Made by a program: the position numbers and the translations under genes | The notes under the pieces: model-generated | What the model saw: the letters and a program-made list of their open reading frames with translations, nothing else | Database searches by the model: none | What the model was told of the DNA's origin: nothing | Shown here: piece by piece, positions 1-7,349 of the stretch | How positions within the stretch are numbered: position 1 is the stretch's first letter | Layout of the letters: each line of letters starts with the position of its first letter | Origin: a virus | DNA: 64,000 nt | IMG/VR virus record: IMGVR_UViG_3300027985_001623 | Span: 1 to 64,000 of that record | Direction: 5' to 3' (one strand)

Positions 1-1
1 G

Positions 2-172
2 AGTTCGTGGGGTGCTGCCGAGCAGGTGTGCATTCGCTACGCCCGGCGATATGCCGCCGGGACAATCAAACCCGCGAGCGGGCGGGTCGTCGCTGTCGAA
101 AATGGCGAAGAGATCATCGGGTGGCGCTTCAATGCGCAAGGCATTGAAGAAGAGCAGGCCGCACATGGGTAA
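2..172 (+). CDS. 3' part of a small hypothetical protein
   Basis: An open frame enters from the left edge and runs to a TAA, giving at least 56 residues rich in Arg, Gly and Glu and ending EEEQAAHG. The start lies outside the window. Its stop overlaps the ATG of the next plus-strand gene by eight bases, typical of phage operons, and this is the main reason to call it real. I do not recognise the family. Confidence 0.5.
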   Translation, partial: SSWGAAEQVCIRYARRYAAGTIKPASGRVVAVENGEEIIGWRFNAQGIEEEQAAHG

Positions 173-443
173 CCAAAAGTTCTTGGCCACCTGCGAATCA
201 GGTGGCGTCCTTCTAACAAGAGAGTTTGAGTGCATTTCGCCCGACGAAGCACGCCAAATCGTTTGGCGCGAAGGTCTGGACTGGTTCGACGCGGGGCGAA
301 AAGACCGCGACTTCGCAGACATCGCGCCGGTCAAGGCGTGTCGCCAACTCGTTCGCGAAGGGCTTTTTGATTTCGACGACACGATTCGCGTGGGCAACTG
401 CGCAACGTGGGAGCTTTGGCAGTACCCCACGTTGGGCGAATAA
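165..443 (+). CDS. Small hypothetical protein
   Basis: A 92-residue soluble protein beginning MGNQKFLATC. The ATG at 165 is preferred to the upstream in-frame ATG at 12 because it sits at the end of the preceding reading frame, and the N-terminal part of the longer version is only a shadow of that frame. The protein is rich in Trp and Asp (WREGLDWFDAGRKDRDF) with no signal peptide or membrane segment. It ends eight bases before the stop of the convergent minus-strand gene, so the strands switch here. Function unknown. Confidence 0.6.
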   Translation: MGNQKFLATCESGGVLLTREFECISPDEARQIVWREGLDWFDAGRKDRDFADIAPVKACRQLVREGLFDFDDTIRVGNCATWELWQYPTLGE

Positions 444-451
444 GCGCCCGC

Positions 452-1180
452 CTAGACTGGCTTGACCAGTCGCCCAATGCGGGGCGTGGCCTGGCCTCCT
501 GAAATCACCTCGAACCCGCCGACTTGCTTCGCATTGCGCAGTGCATCGGTAACCGCAGCAACTTTCTGCTCGGCTTCGGCGAGCGTCAAACGTTCGCGCT
601 CGCGCTCCGGTGCCGGGCCGGCCTCCCGGTGTAGTCGGTCGATCTGCAAGGATTTCAACGCGGACTCCGTGATTTTCGCGTTGAGATTCGCAATCGACGT
701 GATCATGTTGATCGCCTGATTCGCGGTCAGTTTGGCCGCATCGCCGTCGGCGCGCGCAACATCAATGTCAATTAGGTTTTGTGCCAAGTCGGCGAGCGCT
801 TGCGCTTTGACAGCGAGCGTCATACCGGCGCTAATTGTCGTGAGGGCGTTTTGGCGTGCGATCTCCACGATTCGCGCTTCGTCGTCTGCCGCCCGAACTT
901 TTTTCATCCGCGCGAGCTCGCGGTTTTGCGCTTGGCGTTCCCGCTCATCGGCCGCGGCTTGCAGTTTTTTGAGCCGCTCTTCTTCGAGCTCTGTTTCGAT
1001 CACCGATCGAATCGGGGCCCATTTTCGCGTGGGCCAGCCGACTTTCCAAGCTTTGGCGCACGTTTTTATATCCGATCCGCAAACCCTCGCGGCGGTGCCC
1101 GGACGGTATTTCGGAGCGTCCGATCGGAATGCGTCAACCATCGCGTTGTAGTCGTGAATCGAAAAAGCGCGGCGGGCCAT
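452..1180 (-). CDS. HTH coiled-coil protein, candidate terminase small subunit
   Basis: 242 residues starting MARRAFSIHDYNAMVDAF. Residues ~10-55 read like the helix-turn-helix of phage terminase small subunits (YNAMV..F......YRPGTAARVCGSDIKTCAKAWKVGWP). They are followed by a long charged coiled coil (~70-110) and a helical C-terminal half. Small terminases recognise the packaging site and load the large subunit; no large terminase is visible next to it, so this is inference from fold and size. A reading frame extends upstream to 1354, but that part overlaps the next gene. The chosen ATG lies inside the 3' arm of a perfect hairpin and directly behind a promoter-like -10 box (see those entries). 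No Shine-Dalgarno sequence precedes it. Confidence 0.6.
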   Translation of the reverse strand: MARRAFSIHDYNAMVDAFRSDAPKYRPGTAARVCGSDIKTCAKAWKVGWPTRKWAPIRSVIETELEEERLKKLQAAADERERQAQNRELARMKKVRAADDEARIVEIARQNALTTISAGMTLAVKAQALADLAQNLIDIDVARADGDAAKLTANQAINMITSIANLNAKITESALKSLQIDRLHREAGPAPERERERLTLAEAEQKVAAVTDALRNAKQVGGFEVISGGQATPRIGRLVKPV

Positions 1181-1204
1181 GTGTCTAGTATGGCCCGCCG
1201 CGCT
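1166..1204 (-). terminator. Perfect 15-bp hairpin with U-run overlapping a start codon
   Basis: Arms 1166-1180 and 1190-1204 are perfectly complementary, GC-rich, with a nine-base loop. Read on the minus strand the hairpin is followed directly by TTTTTC, the form of an intrinsic terminator for the upstream gene. The 3' arm is also the first five codons (Met-Ala-Arg-Arg-Ala) of the next gene. It could terminate read-through or, in a read-through message, hide the start codon. Confidence 0.65.
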
Positions 1205-1216
1205 CTTGTTGTGCAA
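1187..1216 (-). promoter_or_regulatory. Promoter candidate TTGCAC-N18-CATACT, leaderless start
   Basis: On the minus strand TTGCAC (1216-1211) is followed after 18 bases by CATACT (1192-1187), then AGACAC and the ATG of the small-terminase candidate. Transcription would start at or next to the ATG. The -35 hexamer is the same as in the candidates at 8174-8203 and 32281-32309. Confidence 0.5.
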
Positions 1217-1230
1217 GTTTTTGGGGGGGT

Positions 1231-1899
1231 CTAATGCGTCCGGCCGTCGCTTGTGGGGGACAACTCTTCCGTGGGCGCTGGCCCCTCCGACTGGTCCATA
1301 GACGAACCAGATTCTTGTGTTTTTGTGAGTACCCGCTGGAGTTCGGCTGCACACTTAACCGACGTAATGAACGCAGCGCCTAAGAAAAAAGCCGCCTGGA
1401 CGTTGTCCAACGTACCATCTGCTCGATAGCACGATCCAAGCGGGGCGGTTTGGGGTGCATGATCGCGTGCCCAAACGAGGATTGTTTCGATCGCAGCGCG
1501 GCTCTCCTCAGAATCGCTAATGCCTGCAAGTACCACGTCCCCAGCGTGCAAAACCGCGAGTGTCGTCGGTGCGAGAGCATCGATCACCGCAAGAATTTGG
1601 GGGGTTGTTTCGCACCGCACACCCTGTGCCCCGGGAGTTGGTGGAAGCGGGTCGACCGGCCCTTCAGGAATCTCCGCAGGGCTCGCGACCAGTTGGCCCC
1701 CGACAACCGCCGGAACATACGGGACGAGATCTTTTTTAGCCGCCTCCGAGCAATCCCAGTTGGTGACGTGGTGCTCGCAAGTATTCTCGACGTGCCGCAC
1801 GAAGTGCACATGTATTGCGCAAGGCTCCTCGCCGGCTGCAATCCAAGCGATGAAATTTTCGAGAGCGGCGATGATTTTTTGTTTACTTGGGTCGGTCAT
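1231..1899 (-). CDS. Hypothetical protein of a repeated small-protein family
   Basis: 222 residues from MTDPSKQKIIAAL; the ATG at 1899 follows AAAAGAGACACC, a modest ribosome site, and the longer frame upstream would overrun the preceding gene. N-terminal text IAAGEEPCAIHVHFVRHVE and C-terminal text QAAFFLGAAFITSV resemble matching segments in the genes ending at 1911 and 3104, suggesting tandem duplication. The middle is Pro-rich and the tail is low complexity. No catalytic motif is recognised. Confidence 0.65.
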   Translation of the reverse strand: MTDPSKQKIIAALENFIAWIAAGEEPCAIHVHFVRHVENTCEHHVTNWDCSEAAKKDLVPYVPAVVGGQLVASPAEIPEGPVDPLPPTPGAQGVRCETTPQILAVIDALAPTTLAVLHAGDVVLAGISDSEESRAAIETILVWARDHAPQTAPLGSCYRADGTLDNVQAAFFLGAAFITSVKCAAELQRVLTKTQESGSSMDQSEGPAPTEELSPTSDGRTH

Positions 1900-1910
1900 G
1901 GTGTCTCTTT

Positions 1911-2546
1911 TCAGTTTTTTGTTTGTTGCTCCGCACGACGTATTTCGACGTATTGTGTAGCGAACCCGTAAGTGCGCCCCACCGCTACGCCGATCAGAAA
2001 TGCTTGTTTCGAGAGTGGCGCGTGGGTGAGGCAAGTTGGCTGCCAATTAGCGAGGTGGAGTTTTTGGGCTGCGTATGAATGCCACGCTGCCAAGATCGGC
2101 AAACTTGTCGCTTGAAACGCGCGACTCGCCTTGTCGATGTACCCGTCCGCAGCGTTCATTTTGGCCGCGAGGTCCAAAACGCGTGCGCAACCCGGATCGT
2201 CGCGCCAAAGCTGTTGCACCTCGCTCTCAAATAGAGCGTTGCTACTCGGCTCCGAGCACTCCGAATCGGGAGCGGATGCCTCTTTGAGAAGCGCGCCAAG
2301 TTGGCGCCATGCTTGATCGCCGGCGTCACCGTCCACGCTCCAGTTGCACACCTTGAACTGCCGCATATCCGGATCGGGGTCGGGGCCGTCATCGGCTATT
2401 GAGATTTGAGCTACGTGCACCGCCAGCACGCGGCCGGCTTTGACTTGCGCAGCCAGGTCCAAGAAAAAACGATGCGCCGTTTCCAAATCTCCGGGCATCT
2501 CCCACGTGCGCTCGCCGTTTTCTGAAACTTCCTTTTCACGGTTCAT
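1911..2546 (-). CDS. Hypothetical protein, likely paralogue of its neighbours
   Basis: 211 residues from MNREKEVSENGERTWEMP. The start was chosen because its ATG overlaps the upstream stop as ATGA, with AGG just before. It carries the block VKAGRVLAVHVAQISIA, an acidic stretch (DDGPDPDPDM), an NWSVD segment, and near the end KQAFLIGVAVGRTYGF; these match in order and spacing the genes ending at 1231 and 3104. The Glu/Asp content points to a soluble cytoplasmic protein. Function unknown. Confidence 0.65.
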   Translation of the reverse strand: MNREKEVSENGERTWEMPGDLETAHRFFLDLAAQVKAGRVLAVHVAQISIADDGPDPDPDMRQFKVCNWSVDGDAGDQAWRQLGALLKEASAPDSECSEPSSNALFESEVQQLWRDDPGCARVLDLAAKMNAADGYIDKASRAFQATSLPILAAWHSYAAQKLHLANWQPTCLTHAPLSKQAFLIGVAVGRTYGFATQYVEIRRAEQQTKN

Positions 2547-2797
2547 AGGGCCTGTTTTGCATCCTCGATGAGTTGCGCCAAAGTGTGGGCCATTGCCACG
2601 CCAGCGGTTGTGATGCGGCAATGCGTAAAACTTGTCGGATGGAATTCGATGAGACCCCGCCGCTCAAGCCGAAGCGCCGCGGCGGCTTGCCCGTGTCGGA
2701 GCGCGAACTCGCATTGTCCCCCCTTCTCGTCGGCCAAGGCGTATTCCACCAAAAGCGCGACGTCACGCAATTGTACTCGGCGCGCATTCACGGGCAT
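2543..2797 (-). CDS. Small hypothetical protein
   Basis: 84 residues from MPVNARRVQLRDVALLVEYALADEKGG. The ATG at 2797 lies inside the 3' end of the upstream gene (10-base overlap) behind a GGAG/AGGCGG-type ribosome site; the longer frame to 3046 is a shadow of that gene. The helical pattern LRHGQAAAALRLERRGLIEF followed by polar strands is compatible with a small winged-helix or RHH-like fold, but this is weak. Confidence 0.55.
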   Translation of the reverse strand: MPVNARRVQLRDVALLVEYALADEKGGQCEFALRHGQAAAALRLERRGLIEFHPTSFTHCRITTAGVAMAHTLAQLIEDAKQAL

Positions 2798-3120
2798 TCG
2801 TACCCGCCTAACTCCAAAGCGCGCCGAGCCTGGATTAGCGCCTTGGCAGTCACGGCTGCACGAGCTTCGTCCGAATCGACAGCGCCTAGGGCAACCGCAC
2901 GTTCTATGAGAGCCACCCAAAACCCAAGCATGGGCAACACCACCGTAACAACGTGGGGCATCACTGGGTCGTTCGGATCGGGACCAACCGTGTAGTGTGA
3001 TACGACCATGCCGCTCGCGACGGAGATTTGCCCAGACATCCGCCACGAAGCGGCAAGATACTTAAACGCTATGGACGCCGGAACTCCGGCCATGTCGGGA
3101 AGTTTAGTCGTCGTCATCAT
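2788..3120 (-). CDS. Hypothetical protein with a hydrophobic segment
   Basis: 110 residues (MMTTTKLPDMAGVPASIAF); either of two consecutive ATGs could start it, inside the last codons of the upstream gene. A hydrophobic stretch (HVVTVVLPMLGFWVALIERAV, ~55-75) could be a membrane helix or a buried helix. The C-terminal half is an Ala/Arg-rich helix. It sits in a chain of overlapping small genes that must be cotranscribed. Not recognised. Confidence 0.55.
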   Translation of the reverse strand: MMTTTKLPDMAGVPASIAFKYLAASWRMSGQISVASGMVVSHYTVGPDPNDPVMPHVVTVVLPMLGFWVALIERAVALGAVDSDEARAAVTAKALIQARRALELGGYECP

Positions 3121-3682
3121 CTTCGTGAGCCTTGCCGTTTTCTGATGTGGAGAGATTTAGGGCTTGATCACGAAGATGTGCGACCAACCAAGGATGTGCG
3201 CGACCAATACCCATGCCGGCGATAAACGCTTGCTGCACGATGTCGGGCTCGCCGGACCCAGCCGGCTTGAGCAGCTGCACAACCCGGTCAGTTTCCGCGT
3301 ACCATTTCGCTATTTGCCGCAAGACCGTTCGCGCTACCGCGTCCATCGAAAATTGAAGTTTGATTTTTTCGTCAAGGTTGCTCACCGCGACAACGATATC
3401 GTGAACCGTTGGAAAGATGCGCCGCACCGCTTCCACGCGCTCTCGCGTTGAAACACATGGCATGTCTTCGATCGGGACATCCCCACTCGTGAGAGCTCCG
3501 TAGGCTCGCTCGTTACGGTGCCAGCGTAGAACGCTTTGCTTGCTCGTGGGCACCGATTCCGCAATCACTTCGACGCGAAGCGCCAAAAATTCACCGGCGG
3601 CGGCAAGATCAGCGAGTCGCCGAAGTTCAGCACTGAGCCCGTCGTTTTTCAGTTTCGTCTGGTTATCTGGTGTTTGGTTCAT
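3104..3682 (-). CDS. Hypothetical protein, acidic tail, likely paralogue of nearby genes
   Basis: 192 residues (MNQTPDNQTKLKNDGLSAEL) with AAGG a few bases before the ATG. Residues ~28-45 (AAAGEFLALRVEVIAESV) and ~150-165 (VQQAFIAGMGIGRAHPW) align by eye with the genes ending at 1231 and 1911. It ends in six acidic residues (EDDDDD). The repeated family may be small host-takeover or regulatory proteins, but no known domain is visible. Confidence 0.65.
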   Translation of the reverse strand: MNQTPDNQTKLKNDGLSAELRRLADLAAAGEFLALRVEVIAESVPTSKQSVLRWHRNERAYGALTSGDVPIEDMPCVSTRERVEAVRRIFPTVHDIVVAVSNLDEKIKLQFSMDAVARTVLRQIAKWYAETDRVVQLLKPAGSGEPDIVQQAFIAGMGIGRAHPWLVAHLRDQALNLSTSENGKAHEDDDDD

Positions 3683-3691
3683 TTTGCCTTT

Positions 3692-3976
3692 TTAGATTTC
3701 GTCCTGTGCGCTCGCTGCCAGGTATGCAGCATATCCAGCAGTCGTGGGGGTGTAGAAGATCCGCGGGCTGTTCCGGCGTGCGGGGTTCTCCTCGGCTTTC
3801 GCCGTGACATACCCGAATCGCTCCATCTCGCGAAGCACTCGATGAATCGAACCGCGCGCAATGGTACCGCGTCCAAGCGCTACGATTTCAAGCCCGAAGC
3901 GAGCTATTGGAGTTTGGAGTAATATCGCCAGGACGCGTTGTTCGACGGGGGTTGCAATGCCTTTGATTCGTCGCAT
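3692..3976 (-). CDS. PadR-like winged-helix DNA-binding protein
   Basis: 94 residues with the PadR/MarR-type winged-helix pattern: helix pair VEQRVLAILLQTPIARFGLEIV, recognition helix GSIHRVLREMERFGYVTAKAEE, then the wing NSPRIFYTPTTAGYAAYL. PadR proteins are small-molecule-responsive repressors; a phage copy could repress an early operon. It lacks the C-terminal dimerisation helix of full-length PadR. Its N-terminus overlaps the preceding gene by 73 bases, which is large, yet both frames look protein-like. Confidence 0.65.
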   Translation of the reverse strand: MRRIKGIATPVEQRVLAILLQTPIARFGLEIVALGRGTIARGSIHRVLREMERFGYVTAKAEENPARRNSPRIFYTPTTAGYAAYLAASAQDEI

Positions 3977-4314
3977 GATGAGGTGACCATCCGGTCAAGG
4001 TCTCGAATTTTGGAAATCGGGTGTCCGTATTGCGCGGACCAAGTGTCTATGACACGGTGCAGGGTGGCTAATAGCGCCCCAGGGAGGTCCGTGCGTAACT
4101 GTGATCGCTTATAGAGAACGAAATCGACGATCTGCAAGATCACCACGGGGCTGTGTTGGTCTGGGTACATCACCAGTTCGAGCGGGTTATCGGCCGTTCG
4201 CCGAATCTCCCAGCAATAGGGCGCCGGCGTGACAACGCGAAGCGCGAACAGGAACGTCGTAACTTCAGGGTCAGGGAGCGTTACCCAGATCTTATTCGCT
4301 TTCCGGATTGGCAT
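3904..4314 (-). CDS. Hypothetical protein
   Basis: 136 residues (MPIRKANKIWVTLPDPEV) with a good GAGGA ribosome site six bases before the ATG. The composition is that of a mixed alpha/beta soluble protein. The last ~25 residues (TSSCDESKALQPPSNNASWRY) lie in the overlap with the winged-helix gene and look unstructured. Its start overlaps the 3' end of the gene upstream by 23 bases. Function unknown. Confidence 0.6.
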   Translation of the reverse strand: MPIRKANKIWVTLPDPEVTTFLFALRVVTPAPYCWEIRRTADNPLELVMYPDQHSPVVILQIVDFVLYKRSQLRTDLPGALLATLHRVIDTWSAQYGHPISKIRDLDRMVTSSCDESKALQPPSNNASWRYYSKLQ

Positions 4315-4666
4315 GGGATCCTCGCATTTGATCGCACTCAGCTATGAACTTGGCGATAATGCTCTCGCACGGGGTCACGTGTTCGCGGATCGTGTGGTGA
4401 AGCTCTGCGCAAGTGCTCACGTCAGCCTCGTTTTTTGCGTGCACTAGGATGATGCGCAAATCTTCCGTGATAGTGAGATGTTGTCGATACGTGGTGTTAT
4501 AAGCTGTTTGAACGTGTCCCGAGAAAAACCCCCAAACCCCGAACATCCGCAAAAACGTGGACGTCTCCGTGGAACGCAGCAATGCGGGAAGCATGAAGCT
4601 AGCGACAGTATAGTGGGGGCTCGGCTCGAAAGAGTGCATGAGAGAGGCCAACTTTACTTTTCGCAC
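4292..4666 (-). CDS. Hypothetical protein, first gene after a long intergenic gap
   Basis: Up to 124 residues from a GTG at 4666 (MRKVKLASLMHSF); the ATG at 4639 (MHSFEPSPHYTV) is an alternative start. Neither has a strong ribosome site. The C-terminal half (HAKNEADVSTCAELHHTIREHV) is helical and His-rich. It follows 484 bases without genes, so it is probably the first gene of a transcript running down to about 450. Not recognised. Confidence 0.5.
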   Translation of the reverse strand: MRKVKLASLMHSFEPSPHYTVASFMLPALLRSTETSTFLRMFGVWGFFSGHVQTAYNTTYRQHLTITEDLRIILVHAKNEADVSTCAELHHTIREHVTPCESIIAKFIAECDQMRGSHANPESE

Positions 4667-5150
4667 GATCGCAGAAAATCAAGCGAACTTTTGAGGATGT
4701 GCGCGTTGAACGAAGCCAAGTTAGAAGGTTTAGAATTTGTGCTAACCCGTTAAGGTGGATCAGATTTTATTCGCACGCCAAATTACGGCGTTTCAGAGGC
4801 ACGGGCCCTGTGATTCGTGGACATCTACCCGGTTTAGAAAGTAAACTAATTCCATGGGAGGCGATTTTTAATGGGCAAATCAGGGATAAGTTCTGAAAAA
4901 GTTAGGATATGGACAATAATTTAAGGAACGTCTCTGTTTAATCGCACGAAACAAGTAGATATGCGATAGGCAAACTAGCGCGCATTCCACGTAGTGTGCC
5001 ATTTACGGAGCAAAATCAAGGGTCGGCAAGGTACAATTCCACCGGCGAACCTTGAGTTGATCGCAAGTGATCATGTGGATTTTCGACCGAAAAATGATCA
5101 CCCGGTTGTCGCGCTTCGAAATTGCGTACAAGTTTTGTACAAAATCTAAG
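4667..5150. other. Intergenic region with inverted repeats, no convincing gene
   Basis: AT-richer than its surroundings. It contains GTGATCAT (5067-5074) facing ATGATCAC (5094-5101), and GTACAA (5126-5131) facing TTGTAC (5135-5140). Small open frames here lack ribosome sites and protein-like composition. A promoter for the leftward operon is expected, but I could not pick a convincing -35/-10 pair. Operator or terminator roles for the repeats are possible. Confidence 0.5.
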
Positions 5151-5522
5151 CTAGCACGAACCAAGGCCGATGATCCGCGCCGCCAACTCGATATCCGCCA
5201 CCGTTGTGTTTGGAGGTGGGGCGCCAAACTTTGCGCGTAAAATTTTTTCGCGAAGTTTTTCCCAGCGCTGCAAAACTTCAAGTTTGGAAATCCTGGTTTC
5301 TAAGTCTTGGTGCGCAGTACCGCGCAGTGGATTTTCAGGATGCGGGCGAAGATCCCCCCGACGCACGCGGCAGCGATTGCTAAGAACCAACCAAACTCGG
5401 CCAACACTGGTCACATGCACGGTTTCATGCCGCACCGGAATCGTCGAGGTGGCTGGATATTCCCACACGAGTGAGTCGTCAACTCGAAGCGCACAAGTTA
5501 TGGCGTGTTTTTTTACTCGCAC
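5151..5522 (-). CDS. Hypothetical protein
   Basis: 123 residues from a GTG at 5522 that follows GAGGACTTC, an ideal ribosome site, and overlaps the upstream gene by 10 bases; an earlier GTG at 5579 would overlap by 67. The protein (MRVKKHAITCALRVDDSLVWEY) starts with beta strands and ends in a charged helix (ISKLEVLQRWEKLREKIL). Not recognised. It is the last gene of the NAD-salvage operon before the gap. Confidence 0.55.
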   Translation of the reverse strand: MRVKKHAITCALRVDDSLVWEYPATSTIPVRHETVHVTSVGRVWLVLSNRCRVRRGDLRPHPENPLRGTAHQDLETRISKLEVLQRWEKLREKILRAKFGAPPPNTTVADIELAARIIGLGSC

Positions 5523-5881
5523 GAAGTCCTCATGATGCCGCGAAGCTCCGTAAGTAAAAGCAGTGGTAACTTTCGCCACTTCTCTTCGCGAAATAGCTGT
5601 TGAATTTCCCTGATGACTTTCCGGCGTTCGAGTTCTTCGTTTAGCGCCACTTCGGAAAGATAAGCAGACACGAAATTAGGGTCCCCAAACACGCGAAAGT
5701 TTTTTAGGTAGACTTGAACAGTGCTCCAATAGTCCGGAACTTTCACGTAAAAATACACGCGCCCGACTTTGGAAACCGTGCCCGTCGAGAACGGTTTTTG
5801 CTTCTGCCGAATGAGACGATCCGTGTATTCAAGGATTACCGTCTCGCCAACCTTCACGCGTTGTGGCTTTACGTCACCCAT
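5513..5881 (-). CDS. Hypothetical protein coupled to the NAMPT-like gene
   Basis: 122 residues from MGDVKPQRVKVGETVILEY. The ATG lies eight bases after GGAGAG and overlaps the end of the NAMPT-like gene, implying coupled translation. The N-terminal half is strand-rich (VGETVILEYTDRLIR, TGTVSKVGRVYFYVKV), like a small SH3 or OB-type barrel; the C-terminal half is a basic helix. Whether it helps NAD metabolism is unknown; position is the only hint. Confidence 0.6.
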   Translation of the reverse strand: MGDVKPQRVKVGETVILEYTDRLIRQKQKPFSTGTVSKVGRVYFYVKVPDYWSTVQVYLKNFRVFGDPNFVSAYLSEVALNEELERRKVIREIQQLFREEKWRKLPLLLLTELRGIMRTSCE

Positions 5882-7349
5882 TTCGAACTCTCCGCTGAAT
5901 ATCGCAGAAGTTTTCGCGTCGGATAAAATAGCCGTTCTCCCACAACGGTTGAAGTAACGACGCTGACTCCTCGACAGGTGAGGCGTTTTGTACAAGGCGT
6001 AACTCACCGGTCTTTTCGTCCGCGAGAACTGCTAGCCGCCCGGTAGCAGATTTCTTTGTCCCGCCATCCGTGACCGGATCTTTCTTGATTGAAACCGACG
6101 CTCCGTCAACTACGACTTCAGTCGCTTTGATAGCTGACATGAACGTATCTCTTGTTTGATACTGATACGTGTAGCTCCCAACACCGAACACCACGACATC
6201 GGAAGCGTACCCGAGCGTGCGAAGCTTGTGCGTAATGTCCTTAGCGCGATTAAGCGTAATTGAATCACCATAGATGGCGCCAACCCGCGAGTTTAGATGC
6301 TTGTACCCCTTCTCGTTGACCGTATGGCCAAACGTCTGGTCAAGCAACCGGATCACGCCGAGGTGCTCGGGAGAGTTCGGTTTAGCAGCCGGGTTCCCGC
6401 ACAAGATCTTCAACGGATCACCCGAATCGGGACGAATGACAAGCTTGCCCACACGTGCGTTGATCTTGTCGCGTAGCGCGGGCAAAATCTTCGTGCACAC
6501 ATCCCAAAGATTGAACGTGTCAGACACAATGGACAAAATCCCCGTCGGGTAGAGGTCAAGCAAGCGCTCGAACATAGCCCGCTCTCCTGCCATCGCGATG
6601 CCAGCGCACATGACGGAGTGTTCCGTTGCGGCGACTGAACCAAGAATTGCTCCGCCGCCGTAATACTGGTCAACGAATTCAAGGGCGCATAACGTGTCAG
6701 AGCCGTAAAACGACAAAAGATGCGCAGCTCCGGACAGCGCAGCACTCTCCGGGGAACTCATACCTCGACTTGAGAAATCGTGCGCTGCCCAATCCACGGT
6801 TGCGGGATCGGTGCCAGTCAAATCGGCCGCTTCAAGCAAAATTCGACGGTACTCCGCCGCGATGGTGGCAGACGTCGAGCCGAGCCAAGTCGCACACGAG
6901 AGCACTGTCTCAACATAGTTCGTCAGCCAGAAAAATTCTGGCGCCGTGTTCTCGATAGTCCACGATGGAACACCTATCGGGATACGCGTGCCCTCTGGCG
7001 CGCTACAAACCCGTAATGGGAGAAAACCAAGTCGGTGGAGCGCGCGAATGTGGTCGACTGGAATAGGTCGGCCTAGAATCGATGTAACGCGCTCATCGTA
7101 GAGCGCGCAAACACGGTCCTCGTCGGCATTAAAGAACCCTTGCCAAGCCTTATTTAGACACTTTTTCAAGGCAGCTTGAAGCCCAAAGTGTACGATCTTG
7201 TCAACGCCAAAAATGCGTGAGCCTCGATGCGTGTAATTGCTGTAAACACGCGTGATTTTTCCGGACAGTTCGTATTGCCGACGGTGGTCCAACTTATAGG
7301 CGTCGGTATTGAGTAATGGGGCTATGATGGTGTAGCTTTTATTGGACAT
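5874..7349 (-). CDS. Nicotinamide (ADP-)phosphoribosyltransferase family, NAMPT/Namat-like
   Basis: 491 residues, the full length of the NAMPT family. Recognised by NTDAYKLDH at the N-terminus, HDFSSRGMSSPESAALSG, ATEHSVM, SIVSDTFNLWDV and RPDSGDP, which line the nicotinamide and phosphoribose pockets. Classical NAMPT joins nicotinamide to PRPP to give NMN. In the phage NARP1 pathway a family member (Namat) instead transfers ADP-ribose pyrophosphate to nicotinamide and makes NAD+ directly. The gene directly upstream is Prs-like and overlaps it by one base (TGATG), the NARP1 arrangement, so an anti-defence role is the leading interpretation. Sequence alone cannot separate the two substrates; no NadM or NadR gene is seen nearby, which favours Namat. 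Confidence 0.92.
   Translation of the reverse strand: MSNKSYTIIAPLLNTDAYKLDHRRQYELSGKITRVYSNYTHRGSRIFGVDKIVHFGLQAALKKCLNKAWQGFFNADEDRVCALYDERVTSILGRPIPVDHIRALHRLGFLPLRVCSAPEGTRIPIGVPSWTIENTAPEFFWLTNYVETVLSCATWLGSTSATIAAEYRRILLEAADLTGTDPATVDWAAHDFSSRGMSSPESAALSGAAHLLSFYGSDTLCALEFVDQYYGGGAILGSVAATEHSVMCAGIAMAGERAMFERLLDLYPTGILSIVSDTFNLWDVCTKILPALRDKINARVGKLVIRPDSGDPLKILCGNPAAKPNSPEHLGVIRLLDQTFGHTVNEKGYKHLNSRVGAIYGDSITLNRAKDITHKLRTLGYASDVVVFGVGSYTYQYQTRDTFMSAIKATEVVVDGASVSIKKDPVTDGGTKKSATGRLAVLADEKTGELRLVQNASPVEESASLLQPLWENGYFIRRENFCDIQRRVRNG

Noticed and set aside
4699-4896. Plus-strand open frame in the 4.7-5.1 kb gap
   Set aside because: No ribosome site, Arg/Trp-rich unstructured text, no coupling to any gene.
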